DNA of 64,000 bases from Halobium salinum (GTDB lineage Archaea; Halobacteriota; Halobacteria; Halobacteriales; Haloferacaceae), in assembly GCF_026586625.1 (NCBI RefSeq), contig NZ_JAODIW010000004.1:186001-250000 (forward strand), given 5' to 3'. The notes beneath the pieces were generated by a model. The model saw only the letters and a list, made by a program, of their open reading frames with translations. It was not told the DNA's origin and ran no database searches. The first letter of the stretch is position 1. Each line of letters begins with the position of its first letter. Positions 41,721 to 50,671 of the stretch are shown here, piece after piece. Both the position numbers and the translations under genes were made by a program.

Positions 41721-43136
41721 TTAGTTGCCCGAGATCGCGTCGGCGATACCCGAGTACGCCCTGTCGACGTTCCAGTTCTCGATGAAGCCGGAGAACGCCT
41801 CCTCGATGCTGGTCTTGACCTCCGGCGGCACGGCCGTCCCGTGGGCGATGGTCGGCGGCTGGGTGTCGGAGTTCTTGAACTCCTCGATTTGGGACTGAAG
41901 GAACGGGCCGAACGGGTCCGTCGGCACGTCCGTACGCGGCGGGATGGACCCCTTGATGGGGTTGAACTTCTGCTGCCCCTCGACGGAGCCGGCGTACTGG
42001 AGCCACTTCTTCGTCGCCTCGGGGGACGGGTTGTTCGACGGCATGACGAACGAGTCCATCACGATGGAGTAGACGCCCTCCGTGCCGGGGTAGGCGACCA
42101 TGTTCCAGTCCTGCTCGTACTCGAAGCCGTCCTGTGCGCGGTACTGGCCCGCCGCCCAGTCACCCTGGTGGATCATGGCGGCCTCGCCGTTGATGACCTT
42201 CGAGTTCGCCTGGTCCCACGAGATGGAGCCGGCGTCCTGGTTGAAGTACTCCTTGTAGTCCTTCACGGTCGTCAGCGCGCTCTTGATGGCGTCCTCGTTG
42301 GCGCTGGCGTCGCCGCTCTCGACCATGCTCTTGAACGTCTCCGTATCCTGCTCGCCGATGAAGACGGTCTCCCAGAGCTGGACCGTCGACCACGGGGACT
42401 GGGTCTGCTGGGCCATCCCCGCGGCGTCGGTGTTCTCCTCGATGGTCGCCATCGCGTCGAGCAGCGCCTTCGGGTCGGAGATGCTCGACGGGTCGACGCC
42501 GGCCTCCTCCATCACGGACGTGTTGTAGAAGAGGTTGTTGAGCCGGTGGATGTTGAGCGGGACGGCGACGAACGTGTCGTTCGGTGCCGCGGCGTCCTTC
42601 GGCCCCTGCAGGTAGGCGTCCTGCATCTCCGAGGTCCAGACGCTGTCGCCGATGTCGTCGAGCACGTCGCTGTCGAGGTACGGACGGAGCGCCTCACCCG
42701 GCCAAATCTGGAAGGAACTGGGCGGGTTCTCGTTGAGGACGCGGTTCTTGATGACCGCGTCGAGCGCGCTCCCCGCGCCGCCGGGCGCCGGATTGTTGTT
42801 GACCGCCACGTCCGGGTACTTCTCTTCGAACCCTTCGATGAGGGCGTTGAGCGCCTCCTGCTCGCCACCGGCCGTCCACCAGTGGACGAGTTCGAGTTCG
42901 CCGGAGCCGCCGCCACCACCGCCGGAGCCACCCGAGTCGGACGCGTTGTCGCCGCCCGAGGTTCCCTCGGAGCCGTTGCCGCCGGAGCCACCGTTGCCGC
43001 CGGAGCCACCGTCGCCGCCCTCGCCACCGCCACCGCCGGTACAGCCGGCGAGGCCGACCAGACCGGCCGTTCCGACCGCGGAGGCACCTTTGAGGACCGA
43101 TCGCCGCGTCGCGTCGCGTTGGTTGTCGTCTGTCAT
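41721..43136 (-). CDS. Sugar-binding lipoprotein of ABC transporter, Tat-exported
   Basis: The 471-residue solute-binding protein is of the MalE/family 1 type. The N-terminus has a twin-arginine motif (ATRRSVLKG) and lipobox LVGLAGC with Cys32 as the lipid anchor, the usual haloarchaeal arrangement. A Gly/Ser/Asp/Glu linker (about 33-85) tethers the mature domain. ELVHWWTAGGEQEALNALI is the first strand of the binding domain, and GEAMIHQGDWAAGQYRAQ is typical of family 1 proteins. First gene of the operon; its sugar is unknown. Confidence 0.94.
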   Translation of the reverse strand: MTDDNQRDATRRSVLKGASAVGTAGLVGLAGCTGGGGGEGGDGGSGGNGGSGGNGSEGTSGGDNASDSGGSGGGGGGSGELELVHWWTAGGEQEALNALIEGFEEKYPDVAVNNNPAPGGAGSALDAVIKNRVLNENPPSSFQIWPGEALRPYLDSDVLDDIGDSVWTSEMQDAYLQGPKDAAAPNDTFVAVPLNIHRLNNLFYNTSVMEEAGVDPSSISDPKALLDAMATIEENTDAAGMAQQTQSPWSTVQLWETVFIGEQDTETFKSMVESGDASANEDAIKSALTTVKDYKEYFNQDAGSISWDQANSKVINGEAAMIHQGDWAAGQYRAQDGFEYEQDWNMVAYPGTEGVYSIVMDSFVMPSNNPSPEATKKWLQYAGSVEGQQKFNPIKGSIPPRTDVPTDPFGPFLQSQIEEFKNSDTQPPTIAHGTAVPPEVKTSIEEAFSGFIENWNVDRAYSGIADAISGN

Positions 43137-43180
43137 GGTTTTCTCTGCGGGAGTCGTTCCGGATGTGGGGCCGGATGTTA

Positions 43181-43187
43181 CTTAAAG
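43181..43187 (-). promoter_or_regulatory. TATA-like box of the sugar ABC operon
   Basis: CTTTAAG on the minus strand, about 48 bases before the ATG at 43136, predicting a leader of about 20 bases. Confidence 0.5.
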
Positions 43188-43210
43188 ATTGAGAAAGTTA
43201 CGAGGAATTG

Positions 43211-43238
43211 GGTGAAATATTTCTTCAGTCGTTTCACC
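43211..43238. promoter_or_regulatory. Inverted repeat GGTGAAA-N14-TTTCACC
   Basis: Perfect 7-base arms with a 14-base AT-rich spacer, about 25 bases upstream of the sugar-operon TATA box and about 60 bases upstream of the fumC promoter. Position and symmetry suit a sugar-responsive activator or repressor site. It does not match the published TrmB consensus as I recall it. Confidence 0.5.
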
Positions 43239-43296
43239 GGTTGATGGAACTCCCACTCCGTCGTGGACTGGTGGCGTCCCCGTCACGGACCGGTGG

Positions 43297-43302
43297 CTTT
43301 TA
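43297..43302 (+). promoter_or_regulatory. TATA-like box of fumC
   Basis: CTTTTAC element centred 27 bases before the fumC ATG, predicting a leaderless mRNA. Confidence 0.55.
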
Positions 43303-43326
43303 CGACCGTGCCCGAGAGTCCCAGCC

Positions 43327-44733
43327 ATGAGCGAGGACTACCGCACCGAGAAGGACAGCCTCGGCGAGATGCAGGTTCCGGCGGACGCCTACTGGGGCGC
43401 CCAGACCCAGCGCGCCGTCGAGAACTTCCCCATCTCCGGCATCACGTTCGGCCGGCGCTTCGTCCGCGCGCTCGGCGTCGTGAAGAAGGCCGCCGCGCAG
43501 GCCAACCGCGACCTCGGCCTCCTCGAGGACGACACCGCCGACGCCATCGTCGAGGCCGCCGACGAGGTCATCGCCGGCGAACACGACGACCAGTTCCCCG
43601 TCGACGTGTTCCAGACCGGCTCCGGCACGTCCTCGAACATGAACGCGAACGAGGTCATCGCCAACCGCGCCGCCGAACTCTCGGGGGCCGAAATCGGCGA
43701 CCGGGTCGTCCACCCGAACGACCACGTCAACTACGGCCAGTCGAGCAACGACGTGATTCCGACGGCGATGCACGTCGCCGCCCTCGAAGCCGTCGAGAAG
43801 GACCTCCTGCCCGCGCTCGACACGCTTCGGGAAGCGCTCGAGGCCAAGGAGGAGGCGTTCGACGGCGTCGTCAAGACCGGCCGGACACACCTACAGGACG
43901 CGACCCCCGTCCGGCTGGGCCAGGAGTTCGGCGGCTACCGGACGCAGGTCGAGAAGGGGCTCGCGCGCGTGGACTACGTCCGCGACCACCTCTCCGAACT
44001 CGCCCTCGGCGGGACGGCCGTCGGCACGGGGCTCAACACGCACCCCGAGTTCCCGGAGACGGCCGCCGAGTACATCACCGAGGAGACCGGCGTCGAGTTC
44101 CGCGAGGCCGACAACCACTTCGAGGCGCAGGCCGCCCACGACGCGATGAGTGAGGCCCACGGCGCGCTCCGGACCATCGCGGGGTCGCTGAACAAGGTCG
44201 CCAACGACCTGCGCCTGCTCGCCTCCGGTCCCCGAAACGGACTGGGCGAACTCGAACAGCCGGAGAACCAGCCGGGGTCCAGCATCATGCCCGGGAAGAT
44301 CAACCCCGTCGTCGCCGAGGCCGTCAACCAGGTGCACAAGCAGGTCGTCGGCAACGACGCCGCGGTCGCCGCCGGCGCCGCGGAGGGCCAGATCGACCTC
44401 AACCTCTACAAACCCGTGCTGGCGCACAACTTCCTCCAGTCCGCCGAACTGCTGGCGAACGCCTCCGAGGTGTTCGCCGAGCGCTTCGTCGCGAAACTGG
44501 AGGCGAACGAGGAACACTGCGAGACGCAGGTCGAACAGAGCATGGCGCTCGCGACGGCGCTCAACCCCGCCATCGGCTACGACAAGGCCTCGAAGGTCGC
44601 GAAGCAGGCGCTCGCCGAAGGGAAGACCGTCCGCGAGGTCGTCGTCGAGGAGGGGTACCTCAGCGAGGCGGAGGCCGACGAAGTGCTCGACCCCGAGGCG
44701 ATGACGCATCGGGGGATTCTGGGGAGCGAGTGA
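43327..44733 (+). CDS. fumC: Fumarate hydratase, class II
   Basis: Interconverts fumarate and L-malate in the TCA cycle; homotetramer, no Fe-S cluster. The 468-residue protein has GSGTSSNMNANEVIANRA, NYGQSSNDVIPTAMH, TGRTHLQDATPVRLGQEFGG (catalytic His), and the mobile signature loop GSSIMPGKINPV. Length fits class II fumarases (aspartase relatives share these motifs; the NxxSSNDxxPT and HLQDA context favours fumarase). It has its own leaderless promoter, divergent from the sugar operon. Confidence 0.93.
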   Translation: MSEDYRTEKDSLGEMQVPADAYWGAQTQRAVENFPISGITFGRRFVRALGVVKKAAAQANRDLGLLEDDTADAIVEAADEVIAGEHDDQFPVDVFQTGSGTSSNMNANEVIANRAAELSGAEIGDRVVHPNDHVNYGQSSNDVIPTAMHVAALEAVEKDLLPALDTLREALEAKEEAFDGVVKTGRTHLQDATPVRLGQEFGGYRTQVEKGLARVDYVRDHLSELALGGTAVGTGLNTHPEFPETAAEYITEETGVEFREADNHFEAQAAHDAMSEAHGALRTIAGSLNKVANDLRLLASGPRNGLGELEQPENQPGSSIMPGKINPVVAEAVNQVHKQVVGNDAAVAAGAAEGQIDLNLYKPVLAHNFLQSAELLANASEVFAERFVAKLEANEEHCETQVEQSMALATALNPAIGYDKASKVAKQALAEGKTVREVVVEEGYLSEAEADEVLDPEAMTHRGILGSE

Positions 44734-45194
44734 GCCAGAAGCGCCACGACGGCCGTGCGCTCGGGTACGGCCGACTCGCCGGCGCGGAAGTGTAGGCTCG
44801 AACGCGCCGTGGCGAGTACGGATTCAGCCGCTCTCGTCTCGCCGACGTCGGTGCGAGTAGGCCCGGAGCGCCACGAGGCGAACGGCCCGGATACGGCTCT
44901 CGAAACCCGCGCTCGAACCTCGACCGGCGACGACGCGCGCGGGTGGGACGGCCGACGTCTCGACCGTGACGTCGGGAACGGCCGACTTCGGCGCGACGCT
45001 ATCTCGGGAGGGAGTCCGCCGGTTTCCCGTCCCACACCGACACGTCTCCGACGTGACGCCGGGGGGGAGCGCGTCTGACGTTTGTTTCACGCTCACACGG
45101 GTCGTTGACTACGGAGGGCCGAAACCGACAGACGGCGGTCAATCCGTCCGTATTCCTACGAATCCGGCAGGAAGCGATATTTTGAAGAGGGTGT
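44734..45194. other. Intergenic region without a supported gene
   Basis: About 460 bases. Frames on both strands are Arg/Ser/Thr-rich with irregular third-position use and no recognisable domain. The last 25 bases contain the ATATTTTG TATA-like box (about 45177-45184) of the following zinc-ribbon gene. Confidence 0.5.
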
Positions 45195-45395
45195 ATGATG
45201 AAGTTTCACGACATGCCTGGGCTAGAGCTCCGACGGGAGGCCAAGGGACGGGACGAACTGGTATGTCGGAAATGCGACGCGCGGTTCCCGGAGGGCCGGG
45301 CCACACAGGACGGGTGGCACTATTCCTGCCCCGAGTGCGGTGAGGCCGAGGGCATCGGCGAGGGCCTTCGACGCGTTCGACCGACAGAACAGTAA
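45195..45395 (+). CDS. Small zinc-ribbon protein
   Basis: The 66-residue protein starts at 45195 (MMKFHDMPGLELRREAKGRD). CRKCDARFPEG and CPECGEAEG form one C2-C2 zinc ribbon (HYSCPEC second strand), of the type seen in transcription-related or regulatory small haloarchaeal proteins. A TATA-like box at 45177-45184 fits a leaderless start at the third ATG (45213, MPGLELRREAKG) better than at 45195, so the mature gene may be 60 residues. The function is unknown. Confidence 0.65.
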   Translation: MMKFHDMPGLELRREAKGRDELVCRKCDARFPEGRATQDGWHYSCPECGEAEGIGEGLRRVRPTEQ

Positions 45396-45519
45396 CGTTC
45401 GACCTGTCCCACGCGGCCGTCTTCTTTCGCGTCAGCGGGTCGGCCGGCGACCGGCGCCGGCCGACGTGGCGCTTCGGTCCACTTCTCTACGGCTTCGACC
45501 GGTGTGCGTGTCGTTCTCG

Positions 45520-45540
45520 CACACCGCGTTTCCGGTGAAT
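45520..45540. repeat. Inverted-repeat motif, copy 3 (one arm mismatch)
   Basis: CACCGC-GTTT-CCGGTG with the CA prefix as in copies 1 and 2, followed by AAT instead of AAA. One mismatch in the left arm. Confidence 0.5.
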
Positions 45541-45681
45541 TCCTCCGACTCCCCGACTCGCCCCGGGAGCGTCGTTCGTCGCACGCGGCCCGCGAACGCA
45601 CCATCCAGTTCTCGTTCGGGTCCCGTATCACACTTCTCGTCCCGTCCGGTCACACTCCGGTCACGAACCGCGACAGAACGG

Positions 45682-45690
45682 CTTTTTACT
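45682..45690 (+). promoter_or_regulatory. TATA-like box of gatE
   Basis: CTTTTTACT centred 28 bases before the gatE ATG at 45714; leaderless spacing. Confidence 0.55.
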
Positions 45691-45713
45691 CCCCCCGCTC
45701 CCACGTCCCACCA

Positions 45714-47597
45714 ATGAGCGACGCCGACCGCGAGTACGACTACGGGGAGCTCGGCCTCGTCGCGGGGCTCGAAATCCACCAGCAGCTCGACACCGCGACC
45801 AAGCTGTTCTGTGCCTGTCCGACCGAACGCCGCGAGCCCGAGGAGTCGACCCGGCGGTTCACCCGCTTTCTCCACCCGACGAAGAGCGAACTCGGCGAGC
45901 TCGACGAGGCCGCCGTCGAGGAGAGCCGCGTCGACCGCGAGTTCGAGTATCTCGCCTTCGACTCGACCTGCCTGGTCGAGGAGGACGACGAGCCGCCGAG
46001 CCGGGTCGACGCGGAGGCGATGGCCGTGGCGCTGCAGATCGGCGCGATGCTCGACCTGGAACCGATGGACCAGGTCCACGTGATGCGCAAAATCGTCGTC
46101 GACGGCTCCAACACTTCCGGATTCCAGCGCACCATGCTCGTCGGCCAGGACGGCGAAATCGACACCAGCGAGGGCGCCGTCGGCATCGAGGACCTCATGC
46201 TCGAAGAGGAGTCCGCCGGGCGCGTCGAGGAGACGGGGGACGGCGTGCGCTACTCGCTCGACCGCCTCGGCATCCCCCTCGTCGAAATCGGAACGAAACC
46301 GGACATCCGCTCGCCCGAGCAGGCCCGCGAAGCCGCCGAGACCATCGGGATGTTCCTGCGCTCGACCGGGAAGGTCAAACGCGGGCTGGGCACCATCCGC
46401 CAGGACGTGAACGTCTCCATCGCCGAGGGCGCGCGCGTCGAAATCAAGGGCGTCCAGGCGCTCGACCAGATCGACGCCATCGTCGAGAACGAGGTCGCCC
46501 GGCAGGTCGCGCTCGTCGAGATTCGCGACGAACTCCAGTCCCGTGACGCCGAGGTCGGCGAGGTGCAGGACGCGACCGAGGTGTTCGAAGACACCGAGAG
46601 CGGCGTCCTCAAGTCCGCTGTCGACGGCGGCAAGGTCGCCGCCGTCCCGCTTTACGCCTTCGACGGGCTCGTCGGCCGGGAACTCCAGCCGGACCGCCGA
46701 CTCGGCACGGAGCTCTCCGACCACGCGAAGCGCCACGGCGCCGGCGGCATCTTCCACACCGACGAACTGCCGGCGTACGGCGTCACCGACGAGGAGGTCG
46801 CCGCGCTGAAGGAGTTCGTCGGCGCCGGTGAGGACGACGCCGTCGCCATCGTCGCCGCCGACTCGGAGACGGCGGACCTCGCCATCGACGCCGTCGCCGA
46901 GCGCGCGCGGGTCGCCATCGAGGCGGTCCCCGAAGAGACCCGTGGCGCCAACGACGACGACGCGGGCACGACGCGCTACCTCCGTCCGCTCCCCGGTGCG
47001 GCGCGGATGTACCCCGAGACCGACGTGCCGCCCGTCGAACCCGACCCCTCCGAAATTGAGACGCCCGAACTCCTGACGGAGAAGGTCGACCGCTACCAGT
47101 CGGAGCACGGATTGGACGCCGGTCTCGCCGAGCAGGTCGCCTACGGCCGGCGGATGCCCCTGTTCGAGGAGGCGGTCGACGCCGGGGTGGACGCGACGTT
47201 CGCCGCGGGCGTCCTCGAATCGACGCTCACCGAACTCCGCCGCGACGACGTCCCCGTCGAGCGTCTCACCGACGACCACCTGTTGGGCGTCCTGCTCCTC
47301 GTGGAGGAAGGCGACCTCGCGAAAGAGGGCGTCAACGACGTGTTCGCCACCCTCGCCGAGAGTCCGGAACTGACGCCCGAGGAGGCCGTCGAGGAGGCGG
47401 GCCTCTCCGGGGTCGACGAGGACGAGGTCAGGGAGGCCGTCGCCGAAGTCGTCGACCGGAACTCGGAACAGGTCGAGGAGCAGGGGATGGGCGCGTTCTC
47501 CGCACTGATGGGCGAGGCGATGGGCGCGCTTCGAGGGAAGGCCGACGGCGAGGTCGTCTCCGAGGCGCTCCGCGCGGAGATCGGAAAGCGCACGTAA
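45714..47597 (+). CDS. gatE: Glutamyl-tRNA(Gln) amidotransferase subunit E
   Basis: Archaeal GatDE converts Glu-tRNA(Gln) to Gln-tRNA(Gln); GatE is the tRNA-binding kinase subunit. The 627-residue protein has the GatB-like core (LGLVAGLEIHQQLDTATKLF, KIVVDGSNTSGFQRTML, GIPLVEIGTKPDIRSPEQA, GLGTIRQDVNVSIAEG). An AspRS-type GAD insertion (about 270-390) distinguishes GatE from GatB, and a YqeY-like C-terminus follows. The upstream frame is open but Ser/Arg-rich and lies ahead of a TATA box, so ATG 45714 is the start. GatD is not in the window. Confidence 0.95.
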   Translation: MSDADREYDYGELGLVAGLEIHQQLDTATKLFCACPTERREPEESTRRFTRFLHPTKSELGELDEAAVEESRVDREFEYLAFDSTCLVEEDDEPPSRVDAEAMAVALQIGAMLDLEPMDQVHVMRKIVVDGSNTSGFQRTMLVGQDGEIDTSEGAVGIEDLMLEEESAGRVEETGDGVRYSLDRLGIPLVEIGTKPDIRSPEQAREAAETIGMFLRSTGKVKRGLGTIRQDVNVSIAEGARVEIKGVQALDQIDAIVENEVARQVALVEIRDELQSRDAEVGEVQDATEVFEDTESGVLKSAVDGGKVAAVPLYAFDGLVGRELQPDRRLGTELSDHAKRHGAGGIFHTDELPAYGVTDEEVAALKEFVGAGEDDAVAIVAADSETADLAIDAVAERARVAIEAVPEETRGANDDDAGTTRYLRPLPGAARMYPETDVPPVEPDPSEIETPELLTEKVDRYQSEHGLDAGLAEQVAYGRRMPLFEEAVDAGVDATFAAGVLESTLTELRRDDVPVERLTDDHLLGVLLLVEEGDLAKEGVNDVFATLAESPELTPEEAVEEAGLSGVDEDEVREAVAEVVDRNSEQVEEQGMGAFSALMGEAMGALRGKADGEVVSEALRAEIGKRT

Positions 47598-47623
47598 GCC
47601 GCCTCCGCGCTCTCCCCGGGCGG

Positions 47624-48583
47624 TCAGGGGAGAAACGGTCCGACGACCGTCAACAGCAGCAGCCACAGCGACACCGCCCCGACCAGCGAGACGAGCGCGC
47701 CGTTGAGTCGCGTGTACACCGGCAACCCGAGTCGCGCCTCGGCCCGCCCGAGCAGAATCGAGAGCGCCCGGCCGCCGTCCAACCCGGCGAGCGGGAGCGC
47801 GTTGAGCAGGCCCAGTTTGGCGTTGAGGAGCGCGGTCCAGAACGCCAGGTTCGTGAGCGCGTCGAGGTCGGCGACGGCGACCACCGTGACCGACTCGGGA
47901 ATCTCAGCGAGCGTCCACCCGAAGTACGTGTGGTACACCTCGGTCGGCGCGGCCGTCAGGGGGGACAGCAGAACGAGGCCGGCGGCGAGCGCCACGGCGA
48001 AGTTGTTGGCGACGCCCGCCGCGAGGACGCGCAGTCGGACCCGGTCCGAGGCCTCGGCGAGGCCGTCCGGGAGCACGTAAGCCGCGAGCGGCAGGACCCC
48101 GAGGAAGAGTGCGACGCCCGCCTCGCGAACCCGGACGCCGCCGCGGTGACAGGCCAGCGCGTGACCGCCCTCGTGGACGACGGTCGCGACGAGCAGTGCG
48201 GCGACGACGAACGGCGCGACGGCGACCAGCGGGAGGCCGGCCAGCGTCTCGGGAGCAATCAGGTCCGCGAGCGCCGGTGTCGACCGCCCGCGAAGGCCGA
48301 CCGCGCGCCACGCCAGCAAGCCGGTCCCGCCGAGGGCGACGACCTGCGCGAGCAGGAGCAGTCGCACGGCGAGGTCGTGCCAGCGGTCCCACGCCGCCGA
48401 GGCGGTCGCCGCGCCGCGGCGCTCGACGGCCGTCGTTCGGAGGTACAGCGTCGTCGCGCTGGCGCGGACCCAGGGGAGCCGGTCGCTCCCGCACTCGGCG
48501 TCGCGTCCCGTCTTCGCGTCCCGCCCTGCCCCTCCGACGGACCGCACATCGTCACCCGGCGCGGACCGGGAGTCATCCGACAT
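47624..48583 (-). CDS. Site-2 protease-like membrane metalloprotease (M50)
   Basis: The 319-residue protein has the intramembrane zinc motif HEGGH (137-141) in ATVVHEGGHALACHRGG and the third-ligand motif NALPLAGLDGG (261-271, Asp269). These two define the S2P/M50 family, which cuts membrane-bound regulators. About six to eight transmembrane helices are predicted, with an acidic N-terminus of about 60 residues. The spacing of the two motifs (about 120 residues) and the loop between, lacking a PDZ domain, fit the small archaeal group. It converges with gatE. Confidence 0.88.
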   Translation of the reverse strand: MSDDSRSAPGDDVRSVGGAGRDAKTGRDAECGSDRLPWVRASATTLYLRTTAVERRGAATASAAWDRWHDLAVRLLLLAQVVALGGTGLLAWRAVGLRGRSTPALADLIAPETLAGLPLVAVAPFVVAALLVATVVHEGGHALACHRGGVRVREAGVALFLGVLPLAAYVLPDGLAEASDRVRLRVLAAGVANNFAVALAAGLVLLSPLTAAPTEVYHTYFGWTLAEIPESVTVVAVADLDALTNLAFWTALLNAKLGLLNALPLAGLDGGRALSILLGRAEARLGLPVYTRLNGALVSLVGAVSLWLLLLTVVGPFLP

Positions 48584-48713
48584 CGACCGACCCTAGGTGA
48601 ACGGAGGTCATAGCTCTACCTCCGCCGAGTAAGCCGAGACGTGGATGGGGCGAGACCGAAGCGCGACCCGCGCGAGAGAACCTACTTGGTCGCCGCGGTC
48701 GTCGGTCCGGCCG

Positions 48714-49178
48714 ATGGCGATATTCTACGAGGACCTGACCGTCGGCGACGTGGAGGAGTTCGGCGCCTACGAGGTCACGGAGCGGGAGATCGTCGAGTTC
48801 GCGAGCAAATACGACCCCCAGTTCTTCCACCTCGACGCCGAACGGGCGCGCGAGGAGACGATGTACGACGGGCTCATCGCCAGCGGGTGGCACACGACGG
48901 CGATGACGATGCGGATGCTCGTCGACCACCACTTCTCGGAGGCGATGTCCCTCGGCGCGAAGGGGCTCGACCGCCTGCGCTGGCGCCGACCCGTCCAACC
49001 CGGGGACACGCTTTCGGTCCGCAGCGAGGTCCTGGAGAAGGAGGCCGACCGCCCGGACCGGGGAACGGTCCGGACGAAGACGGAGACGCTCCGGGAGAGT
49101 GCGGACGGCGAGACGGAGGTCGCACTGGAGATGACCTCGGTCGTGATGTACGCTCGGCGGAAGGCGACCGAGGAGTAG
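48714..49178 (+). CDS. MaoC family (R)-specific enoyl-CoA hydratase-like protein
   Basis: The 154-residue single hot-dog domain starts MAIFYEDLTVGDVEEFGAYE. The hydratase motif FASKYDPQFFHLDAERA supplies the Asp and His of the active site, followed by YDGLIASGWHTTAMTMRM. Family members hydrate trans-2-enoyl-CoA in fatty acid or polyhydroxyalkanoate metabolism, or mesaconyl-CoA-like substrates. The acyl group is undetermined. It stands alone, convergent with trmJ. Confidence 0.88.
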   Translation: MAIFYEDLTVGDVEEFGAYEVTEREIVEFASKYDPQFFHLDAERAREETMYDGLIASGWHTTAMTMRMLVDHHFSEAMSLGAKGLDRLRWRRPVQPGDTLSVRSEVLEKEADRPDRGTVRTKTETLRESADGETEVALEMTSVVMYARRKATEE

Positions 49179-49207
49179 GACTCAGTCCGCGCTCAACTTT
49201 TCGCGAC

Positions 49208-50017
49208 TCAGTACCCTTCGTCGGCGTCCTGGCGCTCGAGGAGTTTCTCGCGGTCCTCCAACTGCGCAGTCGCCTTGCGGAACAGCCCCGTCAGCGTCGA
49301 CACTTCTCGGTCCGTGGGGTGGGCGCGGCCGAGCACCCGCCGGAGCATCCGCCGGGTCTTCGGGCGCTTGTGGTCGCGGTGTTCCGCGAGCGCGACGAAT
49401 CCCTCGAAGACGTCGTGGAGGCGTTCGACGTCGGCCTCGTCGGCGCGGTGACGTTCCACGTCCGGAAGCTGGGTCTTCTCGACCGTCAGGTCCCGAAGTT
49501 CGTACATGAGCACCGTCGCGGCCTGTCCGAGGTTGAGTACGGGGTACTCCTCGCTGGCGGGGATGGAACACACCTCGTCGAGGCGGGCGAGTTCCTCGTT
49601 GTTGAGCCCGCGACCCTCCCGGCCGAACACGAGCGCGGTCCGAGTGTCGACGGTGCGGAGGCTCTCTTCGACCTCCTCGGGCGTCTTGTAGGGCCACCGG
49701 ACGTGGCTCCGGGAGTCCTCGGCGGTGATGGCCGTCGTCCCGACCGTGTGGTAGGTCTCGACGACCTCGTCGAAGGTGACGGTCTCGGCGTTCGGAAGCA
49801 CGTCCTCGCGGGCGTGGCCGGCGAACCCGTAGGCCTCGTCGTCGGGGTGGAGGTCGGGCGGGTTCACCAGCTTCAGGTCGGAGAGTCCGAAGTTCTTCAT
49901 CGCCCGGGCGATGGTGCCGACGTTCCCCTTCGTCTCGGGTTCGACGACGACGACGACGGGTTTCTCGGAGCGGGGGCCGCTCTCTACGGCGTCGGCGCCG
50001 TCTGTGCTCTCGCTCAT
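49208..50017 (-). CDS. trmJ: SPOUT RNA methyltransferase, TrmJ-type (tRNA Nm32)
   Basis: The 269-residue protein is a SPOUT methyltransferase with the three family motifs GNVGTIARAMKNFG, TALVFGREGRGLNNEEL and VLNLGQAATVLMYEL, which form the trefoil knot that binds SAM. The C-terminal extension (about 190-269) is helical. The short interval between motifs 1 and 2 and the SIPASEEYPVLNL wording match TrmJ, which in archaea methylates the 2'-OH of C32. An acidic N-terminus of about 18 residues is present. Its ATG overlaps the stop of the upstream gene (ATGA), so it is translationally coupled. Confidence 0.87.
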   Translation of the reverse strand: MSESTDGADAVESGPRSEKPVVVVVEPETKGNVGTIARAMKNFGLSDLKLVNPPDLHPDDEAYGFAGHAREDVLPNAETVTFDEVVETYHTVGTTAITAEDSRSHVRWPYKTPEEVEESLRTVDTRTALVFGREGRGLNNEELARLDEVCSIPASEEYPVLNLGQAATVLMYELRDLTVEKTQLPDVERHRADEADVERLHDVFEGFVALAEHRDHKRPKTRRMLRRVLGRAHPTDREVSTLTGLFRKATAQLEDREKLLERQDADEGY

Positions 50018-50595
50018 TTCGTCGGGTAGTCGGTGTCGAGGTCGAGTCCCGCGTCCTCCTCGTCGAAGTCGTCGTCGAGTAGCTCCCCCTCGCCCGGTTC
50101 CGCGCGCGTCACGGTCACGCGGTCGAGGTCGAGCCCCTCCTCCAGTCGGCGCTGGACCTCGGCGGGGTCCGGCGGCTCCGGCAGGGCGTCGGGGTCGGTG
50201 TCGACGTGTTCCAGTCCGGCGTACCCCTCCGGCGCCCGGTTGCCGGCGGCGAACCACTCGTGGAAGGAGTCACGAAAGAGTTCCTCGCCGGCGAGGTCGT
50301 CGCCGTCGTCCTCGCGGAACCAGTAGAGGAAATCCGCCTCGTGCTCGGTACAGAGGAGCAGTTCGTCGCCGGGTTCGCCGTAGACGATGGCCGCCGGATT
50401 GCACTGTCGGATGTCCTCCTCGCCGTGAATCAGGTAGCAGGCGTCACAGGGGTCCTCGACGATGCCCGCCAGCCGGACGAGCCGGTTGCGCGTGTCCTCG
50501 GGAATCTCCTCCAGCGGTCTGAACTCCCCGTCCTCGGTGAACACCTCGGACTCCTCGAACCGCCACCCGCGGAGCCCGATGCTGACCTTCGCCAT
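50014..50595 (-). CDS. Conserved-looking acidic protein, upstream partner of trmJ
   Basis: The 193-residue protein starts MAKVSIGLRGWRFEESEVF. The N-terminal half contains CDACYLIHGEEDIRQC and LLLCTEHEADFLYWF, whose Cys/His (C-x2-C, C, C-x2-H) could form a zinc site. The C-terminal half is an acidic, mostly disordered linker with an AEVQRRLEEGLDLDRVTVTR helix. Its stop overlaps the trmJ ATG by four bases, so the two products probably act in the same tRNA or rRNA modification step. No named family is assigned. Confidence 0.75.
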   Translation of the reverse strand: MAKVSIGLRGWRFEESEVFTEDGEFRPLEEIPEDTRNRLVRLAGIVEDPCDACYLIHGEEDIRQCNPAAIVYGEPGDELLLCTEHEADFLYWFREDDGDDLAGEELFRDSFHEWFAAGNRAPEGYAGLEHVDTDPDALPEPPDPAEVQRRLEEGLDLDRVTVTRAEPGEGELLDDDFDEEDAGLDLDTDYPTK

Positions 50596-50671
50596 AGCTC
50601 GGGGTAGCCGGTCGGTCGGTAAAAAGGGCGTGTTACCGTGGCGGTCGACCGGTCGGACGACGGACGAGAGC

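Larger units (their letters stand above)
45396..45713. other. Intergenic region upstream of gatE
   Basis: About 320 bases without a supported gene. It contains the third copy of the CACCGG-type inverted repeat (45520-45540) and the gatE promoter box. The remainder is C/T-rich on the plus strand. Confidence 0.5.

Noticed and set aside
43140-43240. TrmB operator for the sugar operon
   Set aside because: The half-site pattern I recall for TrmB is not found; the GGTGAAA-N14-TTTCACC repeat is different, so no regulator name is assigned.
44755-45190. Possible small genes on either strand between fumC and the zinc-ribbon gene
   Set aside because: Frames are Arg/Ser/Thr-rich with poor third-position bias, have no TATA-supported start, and I recognise no domain.
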